A stretch of DNA of 64,000 nt from Torymus aiolomorphi (Eukaryota > Arthropoda > Insecta > Hymenoptera > Torymidae). Position 1 is the first letter of the stretch; each line of letters starts with the position of its first letter. Below, in pieces: positions 43,691 through 60,140 of the stretch. The DNA is taken from positions 174,390,104-174,454,103 of the forward strand of contig CM070873.1 of assembly GCA_036365515.1 (NCBI GenBank). Direction: 5' to 3'. Made by a program: the position numbers and the translations under genes. The notes below the pieces were generated by a model. The model was not told where the DNA came from and ran no database searches. It saw only the letters and a list, made by a program, of their open reading frames with translations.

Positions 43691-45271
43691 ATGTGTTACT
43701 CTATGATATAAAAATGGTGTCACTCTACGACATCAAAAAGGTGTCACTCTATGACATAAAAAACGTGGCACTCTATGACATGAAAAAGGTATTACTCTAT
43801 AACATAAAAAGCGTGTCACTATGACAGAAGAAAGGTGTTACTCTATGACATAAAAAAGGTGTCACTCTATGACATAAAAAAGGTGTCACTCTATGACATG
43901 AAAAGGTGTCACTCTATGACATAAAAATGGTGTCACTTTATGACATAAAAAAGTTGTCACTCTATGAAAAAAAGGTGTTACTCTATGACATAAAAAAGTT
44001 ATTATCTATAACATAAAAAAGTTATAACTCAATGATATAAAAATGGTGTTATTCTACGACATAAAAAAGGTGTCACTCTATGACATAAAAAACGTGTTAC
44101 TATATCACATAAAAAAGGTGTTACTCTATGACATAAAAAACGGGTTACTATATGAAATAAAAGAGGAGTGGCTCTATGACATAAAAAACGTGTCACTCTA
44201 TGACATAAAAAGCTGTCACTCTATGACATAAAAAAGGTGTCACACTATGACATGAAAAGGTGTCACTCTATGACATAAAAAAGGTGTCACTCTATGACAT
44301 AAAAAAGGTATTACTCTATGACATAAAGAAGGTGTCACTCTATGACAGAAAAAACGTGTTACTATCTGACATAAAAAAGGTGTCACTCTATGACATAAAA
44401 AAGGTGTTACTCTATGACATAAAAAAGTTATTATCTGTAACATAAAAAATGTGTCACTCTATGATATAAAAATGGTGTCACTCTACGACATAAAAAAGGT
44501 GTCACTCTATGACATAAAAAAGGTGTCACTCTATGACATAAAAAAGGTGTCACTCTACAACATAAAAAAGGTGTCACTCTATGACATAAAAAACGTATTA
44601 TCTATAACATAAAGAAGGTGTTACTCTATGATATAAAAATGGTGTCACTCTACGACATCAAAAAGGTGTCACTCTATGACATAAAAAAGGTGGCACTCTA
44701 TGACATAAAAAAGGTATTATCTGTAACATAAAGAAGGTGTCACTCTATGATATAAAAATGGTGTCACTCTACGACATAAAAAAGGTGTCACTCTATGACA
44801 TAAAAAAGGTGTCACTCTACGACATAAAAAAGGTGTCACTCTATGACATAAAAAACGTATTATCTATAACATAAAAAAGGTGTTACTCTATGATATAAAA
44901 ATGGTCTCACTCTACGACATCAAAAAGGTGTCACTCTATGACATAAAAAAGGTGGCACTCTATGACATAAAAAAGGTATTACTCTATAACATAAGAACCG
45001 TGACACTATGACAAAAGAAAGGTGTTACTCTATGACATAAAAAAGGTGTCACTCTATGACATAAAAAAGGTGTCACTCTATGACATAAAAATGGTGTTAC
45101 TCCATGACATAAAGAAGGTGTCACTCTATGACAGAAAAAACGTGTTACTATATTACATAAAAAAGGTGTCACTCTATGACATAAAAAAGGTGTCACTCTA
45201 CGACATAAAAAGGTGTCACTCTATGACATAAAAATGGTGTCACTTTATGACATAAAAAAGGTGTCACTATG

Positions 45272-46950
45272 ACAAAAAAAGGTTTTACTCTATGACATAA
45301 AAAAGGTGTCACATTATGACATAAAAAAGGTGTCGCTCTATGACATAAAAAAGGTATTACTCTATAACATAAAAAACGTGCCAATCTATGACATAAGAAA
45401 GGTGTTACTCTATGACATAAAGAAAGTGTCACTCTAAGACATAAAAAAGGTGTCAACCTATGACATAAAAAAGGTGTTACTCTATGAAATAAAAAAGGTG
45501 TTACTTTATGACATAAAAAATGTGTGACTCTATGATATAAAAAAGGTGTTATTCTATGACATGAAAAAGGTGTCACTCTATGACATAAAAAAGTTGTTAC
45601 TATGTGACGTAAAAAACGTGTCACTTTATGACATAAAAGAAGTGTCACTCTATGACATAAAAAGGTGTCAACCCATGACATAAAAAAAGTGTGAATCTCT
45701 GACATAAAAAGGTGTCAACCTATGACATAAAGAAGGTCTTACTCTATGACATAAAGAAGGTGTCACTCTATGACATAAAAAACGTGCTACTCTATGACAT
45801 AAAAAAGGTGTCACTCTATGACATGAAAAGGTGTCACTCTATGACATTAAAAAGGTGTCACTCTATGACATAAAAAAGTTATTATCTATAACATAAAAAA
45901 GGGGTCAGCCTATGACATAAAAAGGTGTCAACCTATGACATAAAGAAGGTGTTACTCTATGACATAAAGAAGGTGTCACTCTATTACATAAAAAACGTGT
46001 TACTATATGACATAAAATAGTGTCACTCTATGACATAAGGTACTACTCTATGAGCTAAAAAAGGTGTCACTTTATGACATAAAAAAGGTGTCACTATGAC
46101 AAAAAAAGGTGTTACTCTATGACATTAAAAAGGTGTCACATTATGACATAAAAAAGGTGTCGCTCTATGACATAAAAAAGGTATTACTCTATAACATAAA
46201 AAACGTGCCAATCTATGACATAAGAAAGGTGTTACTCTATGACATAAAGAAAGTGTCACTCTAAGACATAAAAAAGGTGTCAACCTATGACATAAAAAAG
46301 GTGTTACTCTATGAAATAAAAAAGGTGTTACTTTATGACATAAAAAATGTGTGACTCTATGATATAAAAAAGGTGTTATTCTATGACATGAAAAAGGTGT
46401 CACTCTATGACATAAAAAAGTTGTTACTATGTGACGTAAAAAACGTGTCACTTTATGACATAAAAGAAGTGTCACTCTATGACATAAAAAGGTGTCAACC
46501 CATGACATAAAAAAAGTGTGAATCTCTGACATAAAAAGGTGTCAACCTATGACATAAAGAAGGTCTTACTCTATGACATAAAGAAGGTGTCACTCTATGA
46601 CATAAAAAACGTGCTACTCTATGACATAAAAAAGGTGTCACTCTATGACATGAAAAGGTGTCACTCTATGACATTAAAAAGGTGTCACTCTATGACATAA
46701 AAAAGTTATTATCTATAACATAAAAAAGGTGTCACTCTATGATATAAAAATGGTGTCACTCTACGACATAAAAAAGGTGTTACTCTATGACATAGAAAAC
46801 GTATTATTATATGACATAAAAAAGGTGTAACTCTACGACATAAAAAATAAGTGACTATGACATAAAAAAGATGTCACTCTATGACATAAAAATGGTGTCA
46901 CTTTATTCCATAAAAAAGGTGTCACCCTATGACATAAAAAACGTGTTACT
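45272..46950. repeat. Higher-order repeat B: two copies of ~828 bp
   Basis: The monomer series beginning with a gacaaaaaaagg unit at 45272 recurs at 46100 in the same order, giving the same long minus-strand ORF fragment in both copies. Confidence 0.8.
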
Positions 46951-47229
46951 AGAGGACATAGTAAAGGTGTCACTGTATGACAAAAAAAATGAATTATCTA
47001 TAACATAAAAAAGGGGTCACTCTATGACATAAAAAACGTGTTACTAGAGGATATAAGAGAGGTGTCACTCTATGACAAAAAAAAGGAATTATCTATAACA
47101 TAAAAAAGGGGTCAGCCTATGACATAAAAAGGTGTCAACCTATGACATAAAGAAGGTGTTACTCTATGACATAAAGAAGGTGTCACTCTATTACATAAAA
47201 AACGTGTTACTATATGACATAAAATAGTG

Positions 47230-50200
47230 TCACTCTATGACATAAGGTACTACTCTATGAGCTAAAAAAGGTGTCACTTTATGACATAAAAAAGGTGTCA
47301 CTCTATGACATAAAAAAGGTATTACTCTATAACATAAAAAAGGTGTCACTCCATGACATAAAAAAGGTGGCACTCTATGACATAAAAAAGGTATTACTCT
47401 ATAACATACGAAACGTGTCACTATGACAGAAGAAAGGTGTTACTCTATGACATAAAAAAGATGTCACTCTATGACATAAAAAAGGGGTCACTCTATAACA
47501 TAATAAAGGTATACTCTATGACATAAAAAACGGGTTACTATATGAAATAAAAGAGGAGTGGCTCTATGACATAAAAAAGGTGTCACTCTATGACATAAAA
47601 AGGTGTCACTCTATGACATAAAAAAGGTGTCACTCTATGACATAAAAATGGTGTCACTTTATGACATAAAAAAGGTGTCACTTTATGACATAAGAAAGGT
47701 GTCACTCTATGAAAAAAAGGTGTTACTCTATGACATAAAAAAGTTATTATCTATAACATAAAGAAGGTATCACTCAATGATATAAAAATGGTGTTACTCT
47801 ACGACATAAAAAAGGTGTCACTCTATGACATAAAAAAGGTGTCACTCTGCGACATACAAAAGGAGTGACTATGACATAAAAAAGGTGTCACTCTATGACA
47901 TGAAAATGTGTCACTCTATGACATAAAAAAGGTATTACTCTATAACATACGAAACGTGTCACTATGACAGAAGAAAGGTGTTACTCTATGACATAAAAAA
48001 GATGTCACTCTATGACATAAAAAAGGGGTCATTCTATAACATAAAAAAGGTATACTCTATGACATAAAAGACGGGTTACTATATGAAATAAAAGAGGAGT
48101 GGCTCTATGACAAAAAAGGTGCCACTCTATGACATGAAAAGGTGTCACTCTATGACATTAAAAAGGTGTCACTCTATGACATAAAAAAGGTATTACTCTA
48201 TAACATAAAAAAGGTGTCACTCTATGACATAAAAAAGGTGGCACTCTATGACATAAAAAAGGTATTACTCTATAACATACGAAACGTGTCACTATGACAG
48301 AAGAAAGGTGTTACTCTATGACATAAAAAAGATGTCACTCTATGACATAAAAAAGGGGTCACTCTATAACATAAAAAAGGTATACTCTATGACATAAAAA
48401 ACGGGTTACTATATGAAATAAAAGAGGAGTGGCTCTATGACATAAAAAAGGTGTCACTCTATGACATAAAAAGGTGTCACTCTATGACATAAAAAAGGTG
48501 TCACTCTATGACATAAAAATGGTGTCACTTTATGACATAAAAAAGGTGTCACTTTATGACATAAGAAAGGTGTCACTCTATGAAAAAAAGGTGTTACTCT
48601 ATGACATAAAAAAGTTATTATCTATAACATAAAGAAGGTATCACTCAATGATATAAAAATGGTGTTACTCTACGACATAAAAAAGGTGTCACTCTATGAC
48701 ATAAAAAAGGTGTCACTCTGCGACATACAAAAGGAGTGACTATGACATAAAAAAGGTGTCACTCTATGACATGAAAATGTGTCACTCTACGACATAAAAA
48801 AGGTGTCACTCTATGGCATAAAAATGGTGTCACTTTATGACATAAAAAAGGTGTCACTATGACAAAAAAAGGTGTTACTCTATGACATTAAAAAAGTGTC
48901 ACACTATGACATAAAAAAGGTCTCTATGACATGAAAAAAGTTTTACTCTTTAGCATAAAGTTTAAAAAGGTATATCACTCTATGACATAAAAAGGCGTCA
49001 CTCTATGATATAAAAAAGGTGTTACTCTATGACATGAAAAAGGTGTCACTCTATGACATAAATAAGTTGTTATTATGTGACGTAAAAAACGTGTCACTTT
49101 ATGACATAAAAAAAGTGTCACTCTATGACATAAAAAGCTGTCAACCTATGACATAAAAAAAGGGTCACTCTATGACTTAAAAAGGTGTCAACCTATGACA
49201 TAAAGAAGGTGTTACTCTATGACATAAAGAAGGTGTCACTCTATTACATAAAAGACGTGTTACTATATGACATAAAATAGTGTCACTCTATGACATAAGA
49301 TGCTACTCTATGAGCTAAAAAAGGTGTCACTCTATAACATAAAAAAGGTGTTACTCTATGACATAAAGAAGGTGTCACTCTATGGCAGAAAAAACGTGTT
49401 ACTATATGACATAAAAAACGTGTCACTCTATGACATAAAGAAAGTGTCACTCTAAGACATAAAAAAGGTGTCAACCTATGACATAAAAAAGGTGTTACTC
49501 TATGAAATAAAAAAGGTGTTACTTTATGACATAAAAATGGTGTCAATTTATGACATATAAAAGGTGTCACTCTATGACAAAAAAGGTGTTACTCTATGAC
49601 ATAAAAAATGTTTTACTCTTTAGCATAAAGTTTAAAAAGGTATATCACCCTATGACATAAAAAAGGTGTCAACCTATGACATAAAGAAGGTGTTACTCTA
49701 TGACATAAAGAAGGTGTCACTCTATGACATAAAAAACGTGCTACTCTATGACATCAAAAAGGTGTCACTCTATGACATGAAAAGGTGTCACTCTATGACA
49801 TAAAAATGGTGTCACTTTATGACATAAAAAAGGTGTCACTTTATGACATAAGAAAGGTGTCACTCTATGAAAAAAAGGTGTTACTCTATGACATAAAAAA
49901 GTTATTATCTATAACATAAAGAAGGTATCACTCAATGATATAAAAATGGTGTTACTCTACGACATAAAAAAGGTGTCACTCTATGACATAAAAAAGGTGT
50001 CACTCTGCGACATACAAAAGGAGTGACTATGACATAAAAAAGGTGTCACTCTATGACATGAAAATGTGTCACTCTATGACATTAAAAAGGTGTCACGCTA
50101 TGACATAAAAAAGGTATTACTCTATACCATAAAAAAGGTGTCACTCTATGACATAAGGTGCTACTCTATGAGATAAAAAAGATGTCACTCTATGACATAA

Positions 50201-53200
50201 AAAAGGTGTTACTCTATGACATAAAGAAGGTGTCACTCTATGACAGAAAAAACGTGTTACTATATGACATAAAAAAGGTGTCACTCTATGACATAAAAAA
50301 GGTGTCACTCTACGACATAAAAAAGGTGTCACTCTATGGCATAAAAATGGTGTCACTTTATGACATAAAAAAGGTGTCACTATGACAAAAAAAGGTGTTA
50401 CTCTATGACATTAAAAAAGTGTCACACTATGACATAAAAAAGGTCTCTATGACATGAAAAAAGTTTTACTCTTTAGCATAAAGTTTAAAAAGGTATATCA
50501 CTCTATGACATAAAAAAGGCGTCACTCTATGATATAAAAAAGGTGTTACTCTATGACATGAAAAAGGTGTCACTCTATGACATAAATAAGTTGTTATTAT
50601 GTGACGTAAAAAACGTGTCACTTTATGACATAAAAAAAGTGTCACTCTATGACATAAAAAGCTGTCAACCTATGACATAAAAAAAGGGTCACTCTATGAC
50701 TTAAAAAGGTGTCAACCTATGACATAAAGAAGGTGTTACTCTATGACATAAAGAAGGTGTCACTCTATTACATAAAAGACGTGTTACTATATGACATAAA
50801 ATAGTGTCACTCTATGACATAAGGTGCTACTCTATGAGCTAAAAAAGGTGTCACTCTATGACATAAAAAAGGTGTTACTCTATGATATAAAGAAGGTGTC
50901 ACTCTATGGCAGAAAAAACGTGTTACTATATGACATAAAAAAGGTGTCACTCTATGACATAAGAAAGTTGTTACTCTATGACATAAATGAGGTGTCACTC
51001 TATGACATAAAAAAGGTGTTACTCTATGACATAAAAAAGTTATTATCTATAACATAAAAAAGGTGTCACTCTATGATATAAAAATGGTGTCACTCTACGA
51101 CATAAAAAAGGTGTTACTCTATGACATAGAAAACGTGTTATTATATGACATAAAAAAGGTGTAACTCTACGACATAAAAAATAAGTGACTATGACGTAAA
51201 AAAGATGTCACTCTATGACATAAAAATGGTGTCACTTTATGACATAAAAAAGGTGTCACTCTATGACATTAAAAAGGTGTCACTCTAAGACATAAAAAAT
51301 GTGTCACTCTATGACATAAAAAAGGTATTACTCTACAACATAAAAAAGGTGTCACTCTATGACATAAGAAAGGTGTTACTCTATGACATAAATGAGGTGT
51401 CACTCTATGACATAAAAAAGGTGGTACTCTATGACATAGAAAACGTGTTATTATATGACATAAAAAAGGTGTAACTCTACGACATAAAAAATAAGTGACT
51501 ATGACATAAAAAAGATGTCACTCTATGACATAAAAATGGTGTCACTTTATTCCATAAAAAAGGTGTCACCCTATGACATAAAAAACGTGTTACTAGAGGA
51601 CATAGAGAAGGTGTCACTCTATGACAAAAAAAATGAATTATCTATAACATAAAAAAGGGGTCACTCTAGGACATAAAAAACGTGTTACTAGAGGACATAA
51701 GAGAGGTGTCACTCTATGACAAAAAAAAGGAATTATCTATAACATAAAAAAGGGGTCAGCCTATGATATAAAAAGGTGTCAACCTATGATATAAAGAAGG
51801 TGTTACTCTATGACATAAAGCAGGTGTCACTCTATTACATAAAAAACGTGTTACTATATGACATAAAATAGTGTCACTCTATGACATAAGGTACTACTCT
51901 ATGAGCTAAAAAAGGTGTCACTTTATGACATAAAAAAGTTGTCACTATGACAAAAAAAGGTGTTACTCTATGACATTAAAAAGGTGTCACACTATGACAT
52001 AAAAAAGGTATCACTCTATGACATAAAAATGGTGTCACTTTATGACATAAAAAAGGTGTCACTTTATGACATAAAAAAGGTGTCACTCTATGAAAAGAAG
52101 GTGTTACTCTATGACATAAAAAAGTTATTATCTATAACATAAAGAAGGTATCACTCAATGATATAAAAATGGTGTTACTCTACGACATAAAAAAGGTGTC
52201 ACTCTATGACATAAAAAAGGTATTACTCTATAACATAAAAAAGGTGTCACTCTATGACATAAAAAAGGTGGCACTCTATGACATAAAAAAGGTATTACTC
52301 TATAACATACGAAACGTGTCACTATGACAGAAGAAAGGTGTTACTCTATGACATAAAAAAGATGTCACTCTATGACATAAAAAAGGGGTCACTCTATAAC
52401 ATAATAAAGGTATACTCTATGACATAAAAAACGGGTTACTATATGAAATAAAAGAGGAGTGGCTCTATGACATAAAAAAGGTGTCACTCTATGACATAAA
52501 AAGGTGTCACTCTATGACATAAAAAAGGTGTCACTCTATGACATAAAAATGGTGTCACTTTATGACATAAAAAAGGTGTCACTTTATGACATAAGAAAGG
52601 TGTCACTCTATGAAAAAAAGGTGTTACTCTATGACATAAAAAAGTTATTATCTATAACATAAAGAAGGTATCACTCAATGATATAAAAATGGTGTTACTC
52701 TACGACATAAAAAAGGTGTCACTCTATGACATAAAAAAGGTGTCACTCTGCGACATACAAAAGGAGTGACTATGACATAAAAAAGGTGTCACTCTATGAC
52801 ATGAAAATGTTTCACTCTATGACATAAAAAAGGTATTACTCTATAACATACGAAACGTGTCACTATGACAGAAGAAAGGTGTTACTCTATGACATAAAAA
52901 AGATGTCACTCTATGTCATAAAAAAGGGGTCACTCTATAACATAAAAAAGGTATACTCTATGACATAAAAAACGGGTTACTATATGAAATAAAAGAGGAG
53001 TGGCTCTATGACAAAAAAGGTGCCACTCTATGACATGAAAAGGTGTCACTCTATGACATTAAAAAGGTGTCACTCTATGACATAAAAAAGGTATTACTCT
53101 GTAACATAATAAAGGTGTCACTCTATGACATAAAAAAGGTGGCACTCTATGACATAAAAAAGGTATTACTCTATAACATACGAAACGTGTCACTATGACA

Positions 53201-54730
53201 GAAGAAAGGTGTTACTCTATGACATAAAAAAGATGTCACTCTATGACATAAAAAAGGGGTCACTCTATAACATAAAAAAGGTATACTCTATGACATAAAA
53301 AACGGGTTACTATATGAAATAAAAGAGGAGTGGCTCTATGACATAAAAAAGGTGTCACTCTATGACATAAAAAGGTGTCACTCTATGACATAAAAAAGGT
53401 GTCACTCTATGACATAAAAATGGTGTCACTTTATGACATAAAAAAGGTGTCGCTTTATGACATAAGAAAGGTGTCACTCTATGAAAAAAAGGTGTTACTC
53501 TATGACATAAAAAAGTTATTATCTATAACATAAAGAAGGTATCACTCAATGATATAAAAATGGTGTTACTCTACGACATAAAAAAGGTGTCACTCTATGA
53601 CATAAAAAAGGTGTCACTCTGCGACATACAAAAGGAGTGACTATGACATAAAAAAGGTGTCACTCTATGACATGAAAATGTGTCACTCTATGACATTAAA
53701 AAGGTGTCACGCTATGACATAAAAAAGGTATTACTCTATACCATAAAAAAGGTGTCACTCTATGACATAAGGTGCTACTCTATGAGATAAAAAAGATGTC
53801 ACTCTATGACATAAAAAAGGTGTTACTCTATGACATAAAGAAGGTGTCACTCTATGACAGAAAAAACGTGTTACTATATGACATAAAAAAGGTGTCACTC
53901 TATGACATAAAAAAGGTGTCACTCTATGGCATAAAAATGGTGTCACTTTATGACATAAAAAAGGTGTCACTATGACAAAAAAAGGTGTTACTCTATGACA
54001 TTAAAAAAGTGTCACACTATGACATAAAAAAGGTCTCTATGACATGAAAAAAGTTTTACTCTTTAGCATAAAGTTTAAAAAGGTATATCACTCTATGACA
54101 TAAAAAAGGCGTCACTCTATGATATAAAAAAGGTGTTACTCTATGACATGAAAAAGGTGTCACTCTATGACATAAATAAGTTGTTATTATGTGACGTAAA
54201 AAACGTGTCACTTTATGACATAAAAAAAGTGTCACTCTATGACATAAAAAGCTGTCAACCTATGACATAAAAAAAGGGTCACTCTATGACTTAAAAAGGT
54301 GTCAACCTATGACATAAAGAAGGTGTTACTCTATGACATAAAGAAGGTGTCACTCTATTACATAAAAGACCTGTTACTATATGACATAAAATAGTGTCAC
54401 TCTATGACATAAGGTGCTACTCTATGAGCTAAAAAAGGTGTCACTCTATGACATAAAAAAGGTGTTACTCTATGACATAAAGAAGGTGTCACTCTATGGC
54501 AGAAAAAACGTGTTACTATATGACATAAAAAACGTGTCACTCTATGACATAAAGAAAGTGTCACTCTAAGACATAAAAAAGGTGTCAACCTTTGACATAA
54601 AAAAGGTGTTACTCTATGAAATAAAAAAGGTGTTACTTTATGACATAAAAATGGTGTCAATTTATGACATATAAAAGGTGTCACTCTATGACAAAAAAGG
54701 TGTTACTCTATGACATAAAAAATGGTTTAC
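47230..54730. repeat. Higher-order repeat C: block repeated at 4.9 kb spacing
   Basis: Marker monomers (ctataacatacgaaacgtg followed by a gacagaagaaagg unit) occur at about 47391, 47931 and 48271 and again at about 52291, 52831 and 53171, each pair exactly 4,900 bp apart. The flanking series is also shared. The block from about 48780 recurs in part at about 50310 and 53920, so duplications of different sizes overlap. Confidence 0.8.
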
Positions 54731-57700
54731 TCTTTAGCATAAAGTTTAAAAAGGTATATCACCCTATGACATAAAAAAGGTGTCAACCTATGACATAAAA
54801 AAAGTGTGAATCTATGACATAAAAAGGTGTCAACCTATGACATAAAGAAGGTGTTACTCTATGACATAAAGAAGGTCTCACTCTATGACATAAAAAACGT
54901 GCTACTCTATGACATAAAAAAGGTGTCACTCTATGACATGAAAAGGTGTCACTCTATGACATTAAAAAGGTGTCACTCTATGACATAAAAAATGTGTCAC
55001 TCTATGACATAAAAAAGGTATCACTCTATGACATAAGAAAGTTGTTACTCTATGACATAAATGAGGTGTCACTCTATGACATAAAAAAGTTATTATCTAT
55101 AACATAAAAAAGGTGTCACTCTATGATATAAAAATGGTGTCACTCTACGACATAAAAAAGGTGTTACTCTATGACATAGAAAACGTGTTATTATATGACA
55201 TAAAAAAGGTGTAACTCAACGAAATAAAAAATTAGTGACTATGAGGTAAAAAAGATGTCACTCTATGACATAAAAATGGTGTCACTTTATTCCATAAAAA
55301 AGGTGTCACTCTGTGACATAAAAAACGTGTTACTAGAGGACATAGAAAAGGTGTCACTCTATGACAAAAAAAATGAATTATCTATAACATAAAAAAGGGG
55401 TCACTCTATGACATAAAAAACGTGTTACTAGAGGACATAAGAAAGGTGTCAATCTATGACAAAAAAAAGGAATTATCTATAACATAAAAAAGGGGTCAGC
55501 CTATGATATAAAAAGGTGTCAACCTATGACATAAAGAAGGTGTTACTCTATGACATAAAGAATGTGTCACTCTATTACATAAGAAACGTGTTACTATATG
55601 ACATAAAATAGTGTCACACTATGACATAAGGTGCTACTCTATGAGCTAAAAAAGGTGTCACTCTATGACATAAAGAAGGTGTTACTCTATGACATAAAGA
55701 AGGTGTCACTCTATGACAGAAAAAACGTGTTACTATATGACATAAAAAAGGTGGCACTCTATGACATAAAAAAGGTGTCACTCTACGACATAAAAAAGTT
55801 GTCGCTCTATGACATAAAAAAGGTATTACTCTATAACATAAAAAACGTGCCAATCTATGACATAAGAAGGGTGTTACTCTATGACATAAAGAAAGTGTCA
55901 CTCTAAGACATAAAAAAGGTGTCAACCTATGACATAAAGAAGGTGTTACTCTATGAAATAAAAAAGGTGTTACTTTATGACATAAAAATGGTGTCAATTT
56001 ATGACATAAAAAAGATGTCACTCTATGACAAAAAAAGGTGTTACTCTATGACATAAAAAAAGTTTTACTCTTTAGCATAAAGTTTAAAAAGGTATGTCAC
56101 TCTATGACATAAAAAAGGCGTCACTCTATGATATAAAAAAGGTGTTACTCTATGACATGAAAAAGGTGTCACTCTATGACATAAATAAGTTGTTACTATG
56201 TGACGTAAAAAACGTGTCACTTTATGACATAAAAAAAGTGTCACTCTATGACATAAAAAGCTGTCAACCTATGACATAAAAAAAGTGTCACTCTATGACT
56301 TAAAAAGGTGTCAACCTATGACATAAAGAAGGTGTTACTCTATGACATAAAGAAGGTGTCACTCTATTACATAAAAGACGTGTTACTATATGACATAAAA
56401 TAGTGTCACTCTATGACATAAGGTGCTACTCTATGAGCTAAAAAAGGTGTCACTCTATGACATAAAAAAGGTGTTACTCTATGACATAAAGAAGGTGTCA
56501 CTCTATGGCAGAAAAAACGTGTTACTATATGACATAAAAAAGGTGTCACTCTATGACATAAAGAAAGTGTCACTCTAAGACATAAAAAAGGTGTCAACCT
56601 ATGACATAAAAAAGGTGTTACTCTATGAAATAAAAAAGGTGTTACTTTATGACATAAAAATGGTGTCAATTTATGACATATAAAAGGTGTCACTCTATGA
56701 AAAAAAAGGTGTTACTCTATGACATAAAAAATGTTTTACTCTTTAGCATAAAGTTTAAAAAGGTATATCACTCTATGACATAAAAAAGGTGTCAACATAT
56801 GACATAAAAAAAGTGTGAATCTATGACATAAAAAGGTGTCAACCTATGACATAAAGAAGGTGTTACTCTATGACATAAAGAAGGTGTCACTCTATGACAT
56901 AAAAAACGTGCTACTCTATGACATAAAAAAGGTGTCACTCTATGACATGAAAAGGTGTCACTCTATGACATTAAAAAGGTGTCACTCTATGACATAAAAA
57001 ATGTGTCACTCTATGACATAAAAAAGGTATTACTCTACAACATAAAAAAGGTGTCACTCTATGACATAAGAAAGTTGTTACTCTATGACATAAATGAGGT
57101 GTCACTCTATGACATAAAAAAGGTGTTACTCTATGACATAAAAAAGTTATTATCTATAACATAAAAAAGGTGTCACTCTATGATATAAAAATGGTGTCAC
57201 TCTACGACATAAAAAAGGTGTTACTCTATGACATAGAAAACGTGTTATTATATGACATAAAAAAGGTGTAACTCTACGAAATAAAAAATAAGTGACTATG
57301 ACGTAAAAAAGATGTCACTCTATGACATAAAAATGGTGTCACTTTATTCCATGAAAAAGGTGTCACTCTATGACATAAAAAACGTGTTACTAGAGGACAT
57401 AGAAAAGGTGTCACTCTATGACAAAAAAAATGAATTATCTATAACATAAAAAAGGGGTCACTCTATGACATAAAAAACGTGTTACTAGAGGACATAAGAA
57501 AGGTGTCAATCTATGACAAAAAAAAGGAATTATCTATAACATAAAAAAGGGGTCAGCCTATGATATAAAAAGGTGTCAACCTATGACATAAAGAAGGTGT
57601 TACTCTATGACATAAAGAAGGTGTCACTCTATTACATAAGAAACGTGTTACTATATGACATAAAATAGTGTCACACTATGACATAAGGTGCTACTCTATG

Positions 57701-60140
57701 AGCTAAAAAACGTGTCACTCTATGACATAAAAAAGGTGTTACTCTATGACATAAAGAAGGTGTCACTCTATGACAGGAAAAACGTGTTACTATATGACAT
57801 AAAAAAGGTGGCACTCTATGACATAAAAAAGGTGTCACTCTACGACATAAAAAAGTTGTCGCTCTATGACATAAAAAAGGTATTACTCTATAACATAAAA
57901 AACGTGCCAATCTATGACATAAGAAAGGTGTTACTCTATGACATAAAGAAAGTGTCACTCTAAGACATAAAAAAGGTGTCAACCTATGACATAAAAAAGG
58001 TGTTACTCTATGAAATAAAAAAGGTGTTACTTTATGACATAAAAATGGTGTCAATTTATGACATAAAAAAGGTGTCACTCTATGACAAAAAAAGGTGTTA
58101 CTCTATGACATAAAAAAAGTTTTACTCTTTAGCATAAAGTTTAAAAAGGTATATCACTCTATGACATAAAAAAGGTGTTACTCTATTATATAAAAAAGGT
58201 GTTATTCTATGACATGAAAAAGGTGTCACTCTAAGACATAAAAAAGTTGTTACTATGCGACGTAAAAAACGTGTCACTTTATGACATAAAAAAAGTGTCA
58301 CTCTATGACATAAAAAGGTGTCAACCTATGACATAAAAAAAGTGTGAATCTATGACATAAAAAGGTGTCAACCTATGACATAAAGAAGGTGTTACTCTAT
58401 GACATAAAGAAGGTGTCACTCTATGACATAAAAAACGTGCTACTCTATGACATAAAAAAGGTGTCACTCCATGACATGAAAAGGTGTCACTCTATGATAT
58501 TAAAAAGGTGTCACTCTATGACATAAAAAATGTGTCACTCTATGACATAAAAAAGGTATTACTCTACAACATAAAAAAGGTGTCACTCTATGACATAAGA
58601 AAGGTGTTACTCTATGACATAAATGAGGTGTCACTCTATGACATAAAAAAGGTGTTACTCTATGACATAGAAAACGTGTTATTATATGACATAAAAAAGG
58701 TGTCACTCTACGACATAAAAAATAAGTGACTATGACATAAAAAAGATGTCACTCTATGACATAAAAATGGTGTCACTTTATTCCATAAAAAAGGTGTCAC
58801 TCTATGACATAAAAAACGTGTTACTAGAGGACATAAAAAAGGTGTCACTCTATGACAAAAAAAATGAATTATCTATAACATAAAAAAGGGGTCACTCTAT
58901 GACATAAAAAAAGTGTTTCTAGAGGACATAAAAAAGGTGTCACTCTATGACAAAAAAAAGGAATTATCTATAACATAAAAAAGGTGTCACTCTATGAAAA
59001 AAAGGTGTTACTCTATGACATAAAAAAGTTATTATCTATAACAAAAAATTTGTTACTCTATGATATAAAAATGGTGTCACTCTACGACATCAAAAAGGTG
59101 TCACTCTATGACATAAAAAAGGTGGCACTCTATGACATAAAAAAGGTATTACTCTATAACATAAAAAACGTTTCACTATGACAGAAGAAAGGTATGACAT
59201 AAAAAATGAATTATCTATAACATAAAAAAGGGGTCACTCTATGACATAAAAAACGTGTTACTAGAGGACATAAAAAAGGTGTCACTCTATGACAAAAAAA
59301 AGGAATTATCTATAACATAAAAAAGGGGTCACTCTATGACATAAAAAAGGTGTTACTCTATACATAGAAAACGTGTTATTATATGACATAAAAAAGGTGT
59401 CACTCTATGACATAAAAAAGGTGTCACTCTACGACATAAAAAGGAGTGACTATGACATAAAAAAGGTATCACTCAATGATATAAAAATGGTGTTATTCTA
59501 CGACATAAAAAAGGTGTCACTCTACGACATAAAAAAGGTGTCACTCTATGACATAAAAAAGGTATTATCTATAACAAAAAATTTGTTACTCTATGATATA
59601 AAAATGGTGTCACTCTACGACATCAAAAACGTGTCACTCTATGACATAAAAAAGGTTGCACTCTATGACATAAAAAAGGTATTACTCTATAACATAAAAA
59701 ACGTTTCACTATGACAGAAGAAAGGTGTTACTCTATGACATAAAAAAGGTGTCACTCTATGACATAAAAAAGGTGTCACTCTATAACATAAAAAACGTTT
59801 CACTATGACAGAAGAAAGGTGTTACTCTATGACATAAAAAAGGTGTCACTCTATGACATAAAAAAGGTGTCACTCTATAACATAAAAAAGGTGTTACTCT
59901 ATGACATAAAAAAGGTATTATCTATAACAAAAAATTTGTTACTCTATGATATAAAAATGGTGTCACTCTACGACATCAAAAACGTGTCACTCTATGACAT
60001 AAAAAAGGTGGCACTCTATGACATAAAAAAGGTATTACTCAATAACATAAAAAACGTTTCACTATGACAGAAGAAAGGTGTTACTCTATGACATAAAAAA
60101 GGTGTCACTCTATGACATAAAAAAGGTGTCACTCTATAAC
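54051..60140. repeat. Higher-order repeat D: ~2.01-2.06 kb units
   Basis: The marker unit agttttactctttagcataa lies at 54051, 56061 and 58119 (spacings 2,010 and 2,058 bp), with matching monomer order between them. A shorter series with a ctataacaaaaaatttg marker (about 59036, 59571, 59927) follows. Confidence 0.8.
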